The notes under the pieces: generated by a model
Seen by the model: the letters and a program-made list of their open reading frames with translations, nothing else
What the model was told of the DNA's origin: nothing
The model's database searches: none
Part shown: positions 61,486-64,000 of the stretch, piece by piece
How the letters are laid out: each line of letters begins with the position of its first letter
Position numbering within the stretch: position 1 is the stretch's first letter
NCBI GenBank assembly: GCA_940337035.1
Contig: OW679203.1
Coordinates: 24,499,495 to 24,563,494 of the forward strand
DNA from: Agriotes lineatus
Taxonomy: Eukaryota; Arthropoda; Insecta; Coleoptera; Elateridae
DNA: 64,000 bases
Reading direction: 5' to 3'
Translations under genes and position numbers: made by a program

Positions 61486-61532
61486 TTCACTAACGTTTCG
61501 CAAGACCTTGCAGCTTGCATCATCAGAGTGAA
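61486..61532 (-). ncRNA. Type I hammerhead ribozyme candidate
   Basis: On the minus strand the 47 nt are: stem I TTCACT, core CTGATGA, one T, stem II GCAAG, loop, CTTGC, core GAAA, a minimal self-complementary stem III ACGT ending in TT, then AGTGAA closing stem I (6 perfect pairs). PLEs are known to carry hammerheads with very short helix III. The single T before stem II is unusual. Confidence 0.6.
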
Positions 61533-61553
61533 AGTCGCACTAAGAACCTAAGG

Positions 61554-61862
61554 CAAAAAGGACAAAGGTAAAGGTTATTTCAATTCCCCCAACTGGGGGC
61601 GGGCTGCTATAGGGACCTTCCGTCCCTCCTCAGCCAAGAACGGGAAACTCGGGATGGGTGAGAGAAAGGAGGGGTGGAGACTGGAAGAAAAGTCAGGAAA
61701 GGTGGAGAAATACTGCCCCGGCATTCGCCTCAGAGAAGGTACTCTGTTGACTCAGGAAAACCACCTAAAAACCTGAATCAAGGCAGGCGGCCGCAGGAAT
61801 CGAACCCACGACCTCCCGAATGCTAAGTGGACGTGCTACGCACTGAGCCACAGAGCTCGGTT
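61554..61862 (-). mobile_element. tRNA-derived SINE A, copy 2
   Basis: 309 bp with a perfect 11-bp duplication AGAACCTAAGG (61543-61553 and 61863-61873). On the minus strand the head ACCGAGCTCTGTGGCTCAGT and B-box GGGTTCGATTCC are better preserved than in copy 1, suggesting a younger insertion. Confidence 0.85.
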
Positions 61863-62344
61863 AGAACCTAAGGTCGGTGTGGAGCTATTTATAGTCCTCT
61901 GTGCCAGGCGCGCGGAGTGGCGCAACTCTGGTTGGTCATCCGAGTGCAACGTAATCCGCGGGGCGTGGTCGCATGACGCACAGTGGTTGTAATGCTTTAG
62001 ATCGTGTATCACAGGGGTCCACGTTTTACTAAGCTTAAAGCCATCTTTCCTGTTGATATTATTTGGATGTTTTTTCTATTTCTATGGCTTCACGTATCAC
62101 TCGCGGGAAGTAATGAGGTATTCTGGCAAGTACTCTGGCGTGTTCAAATTCAAGTACTTGCCAGAATACCTCATTACTTACTCTTGTTACGACGTACCCG
62201 ATCCACTGTCTCGATTATCAATGAGGACTCCATGTCTCCGGTTTCCTCACCCGCCGAAGAAACCATCGCATCTCCTGCCTCGATTCAATCCCAGCCCGAT
62301 TCCAATACCCCTGGACTGTCGCCTCCGGCAGGCGTCGTACCAGT

Positions 62345-63319
62345 TTCACGTCTTCAAATACCTCCACTGGCACAACTAAAATCCAAACCCGCCTAATTTC
62401 TGGACTCCCGAAAGATGCTTCCACACCAAAAGGCCTCGAAACCAACCTCAGGAAAATTCCCGGTTTTATCATTACATCAATTTCTGTCTTCAACAACGGC
62501 ACTGCACGTGTCAGCTCTCCATGTCCCGACCTCGATTTAAAATTACAATCCCTCTCTCACCAGTTTGGCAATCCTATAAGAATTTCATCGCACTCCGGCC
62601 CAGATCGTCGCAACATCGCCCCCCGTCCTCCTACTTTCTCCTGCGTCCTGCGAGGAGTGGAGTTGGACGTCTCCGCCGAAGACGTAAAAGAAGCCCTCCG
62701 CCAAGCTGGCCTTGAATTTAACAATACCTGGCGTATCCGTTCCAAGGCCACTGACCAAGAAACTAGGTTGTTTCGAATTGTCACCAGCTCTCAGTCCACC
62801 TTGGACATTCTCCTCTCCAGCGGGTTACGAATGTTTCACCATTCCTACCCCGCAGAACCCTCCAATCCTCCCAAACCTCAACCAGTCCAATGTGGCCGAT
62901 GCCTCAAATTCGACCACGTAACCTCCAGCTGCCAAGAGAGGAAGTGTGTTTGTGGAGTCTGTGGTGGGGATCACAACACTTCCTCCTGCAAACCCCAAGC
63001 CACCCCCAAGTGCGGAAACTGCAACGGTGACCACGTTGCCTTTTCCGCGAAATGCCCCAAACGCCCTGCCGAGGCCGCAACGGTCGACTCCACTGCTCCG
63101 CTAAAGACGGCTGATGCCCCCCTCCCTGAGGATTTTTCCAAGGCTGATGATCCCACTGTTCACAAAATCATCCGCTTCTTTATGAACACTCTCGTCAACC
63201 TATTCCCAGACCTGCGTGGTCGAATTCAGCACGTCTTGAAGCCTCTCATCTACCAATTCTTTGGCCTGCAGTTTGCGGCCTCTTATGCGGGCAACTGGCT
63301 GCACGTATCCCTGGTTTAA
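62345..63319 (+). CDS. LINE ORF1 (gag-like, three CCHC-type knuckles), start uncertain
   Basis: The frame of the 62657-63319 ORF is open from about 62345 (TKIQTRLISGLPKDAST onward). Zinc knuckles lie at CGRCLKFDHVTSSC, CGVCGGDHNTSSC and CGNCNGDHVAFSAKC, as in jockey-clade ORF1 proteins, which bind element RNA in RNP particles. An upstream Pro/Ser-rich frame (MSPVSSPAEETIASPAS, 62231-62396) is probably the true N-terminus but is offset, implying a frameshift near 62340-62395. ORF1 is therefore probably broken once. Confidence 0.7.
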   Translation, partial: FTSSNTSTGTTKIQTRLISGLPKDASTPKGLETNLRKIPGFIITSISVFNNGTARVSSPCPDLDLKLQSLSHQFGNPIRISSHSGPDRRNIAPRPPTFSCVLRGVELDVSAEDVKEALRQAGLEFNNTWRIRSKATDQETRLFRIVTSSQSTLDILLSSGLRMFHHSYPAEPSNPPKPQPVQCGRCLKFDHVTSSCQERKCVCGVCGGDHNTSSCKPQATPKCGNCNGDHVAFSAKCPKRPAEAATVDSTAPLKTADAPLPEDFSKADDPTVHKIIRFFMNTLVNLFPDLRGRIQHVLKPLIYQFFGLQFAASYAGNWLHVSLV

Positions 63320-63361
63320 ACTGCTTCTTCTTCATGTCCACCTCTCGCATCGATTTCTTTA

Positions 63362-64000
63362 ATGGATCTACAAATCGCAACGATTAACACCAACGGCTGG
63401 TCCAGGAAACGTCCTCTTATCGAATACCTGGTCCAAGCCGAGACATTCCACATCCTCTCCGTCACAGAGACCCATTTGAAGCCCACACAATCCCTAACTC
63501 TTCCCAGATTTCAAATCTTTCGCAAAGATGGCCCCAGAGGAAGAGCAGGCGTCGCTCTTGCCATCGATGATCGCCTTCCATCTTCTTCCCTAGATCTTCC
63601 AGAGGAATTTTCAAATCTTCATTGTTGCGCGGCGATTCTTCACTCGCCGGTAGGCCCTATCCACGTCTTCAGTTTGTACGTCCACCCTAATGATCCCCTT
63701 CCAGAAAACCTACTGGAATTCGCCGCCGCCCACCGTAGATCCATTATCATGGGAGATTTCAACGCCAGAAACACTGCTTTCGGCGACACTTCCACGAACA
63801 ACAAAGGAGCCGAACTTGCCAATTGTCTTCTTCTTCTGGACCTCTTCAGAATTCCCAACCAATCCCCGACATTTATTTCCCATCTCGGATGCTCCATAAT
63901 CGATCATATCATCGTCACTGATCGACTGGCACCTCACTTCACTGCCGACGCCTTCATAGGCACTTCTATCACCAGCGACCACCTCCCTCTGGTGGCCCAC
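63362..64000 (+). CDS. LINE ORF2, apurinic-type endonuclease domain (3' truncated by window)
   Basis: 213 codons are open from the ATG to the end of the window. Motifs in order: ATINTNGW, LSVTETHLKP (catalytic Glu), GRAGVALAI, HVFSLYVHP, MGDFNARN (catalytic Asp/Asn), CSIIDHIIV and SDHLPL (SDH box). This is the exo/endo/phosphatase-type endonuclease that nicks the target for primed reverse transcription. The RT domain would follow outside the window. Starts 43 nt after the ORF1 stop. No lesion seen. Confidence 0.85.
   Translation, partial: MDLQIATINTNGWSRKRPLIEYLVQAETFHILSVTETHLKPTQSLTLPRFQIFRKDGPRGRAGVALAIDDRLPSSSLDLPEEFSNLHCCAAILHSPVGPIHVFSLYVHPNDPLPENLLEFAAAHRRSIIMGDFNARNTAFGDTSTNNKGAELANCLLLLDLFRIPNQSPTFISHLGCSIIDHIIVTDRLAPHFTADAFIGTSITSDHLPLVAH

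Larger units (their letters stand above)
61286..62150 (-). mobile_element. PLE-like terminal region with hammerhead motif
   Basis: Resembles the layout of the other PLE ends: hammerhead motif, then GCTATTTATAG-type promoter-like stretch, then a GGTTGGTCAT block, then AAAGCCATCTTTCCTGTTGA and ATGGCTTCACGTATCACTCG, reminiscent of PLE coding DNA read antisense. No complete RT or GIY-YIG. SINE A copy 2 is inserted at 61554-61862. Confidence 0.45.
62179..64000 (+). mobile_element. 5' part of a jockey-like LINE, continues beyond the window
   Basis: GC-rich compared with its flanks. Contains a zinc-knuckle ORF1 (to 63319) and the start of ORF2 at 63362. The left junction coincides with a 26-bp perfect inverted repeat. 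Confidence 0.75.

Noticed and set aside
61239..61523. 94-aa minus-strand frame (and overlapping 74-aa frame)
   Set aside because: Overlaps the hammerhead motif in PLE-like noncoding terminal sequence; no recognisable domain.

Overview
This is insect-type nuclear DNA: AT-rich, with split genes carrying 51-66 bp introns, tRNA- and 5S-derived SINEs, Penelope-like elements (PLEs), several non-LTR retrotransposon fragments, hAT, Tc1/mariner and Helitron remnants, and two young LTR elements. I cannot name the species. The only host genes I can support are three copies of a divergent short-chain isoprenyl diphosphate synthase related to geranylgeranyl diphosphate synthase (GGPPS). Similar GGPPS-like expansions are known in termites and bark beetles, but that is only an analogy.

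Layout. Roughly 240-11820 is duplication unit 1, with IDS copy 1 (seven exons, 3884-11689, +, 317 aa). 11896-28900 is repeat-rich and has no host gene: an hAT element, a broken mariner, a LINE split by another hAT, a foldback element and a decayed PLE. Roughly 28945-38505 is duplication unit 2, with IDS copy 2 (30943-38344, +, 317 aa, same exon lengths). 38505-47640 holds LINE pieces, a tyrosine-recombinase ORF beside a 30-bp minisatellite, and a young LTR element (41709-45755) whose internal region encodes only an integrase. 47640-51120 is repeats, SINEs and an inverted PLE pair. 51120-55405 is IDS copy 3, a pseudogene on the minus strand with stops, a frameshift, no last two exons and a PLE in its third intron. 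55680-56405 is a jockey-like RT fragment. 56592-60771 is a second LTR element (minus strand, tRNA-Lys-type primer site, no pol). 61240-62150 is PLE-like DNA with a good hammerhead ribozyme candidate and an inserted SINE. 62180-64000 is the 5' part of a jockey-like LINE (zinc-knuckle ORF1, intact endonuclease start of ORF2) running off the window.

How it fits together. The two intact synthases differ at 65 of 317 residues by my count but keep both Asp-rich motifs and the main substrate-binding residues, so both could make prenyl diphosphates or act as terpene-synthase-like enzymes. Alignable introns and upstream DNA show one tandem segmental duplication. Elements present in only one unit date later insertions, and a nearly identical block around exon 6 suggests gene conversion. 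Most other open frames are antisense shadows or repeat-derived.
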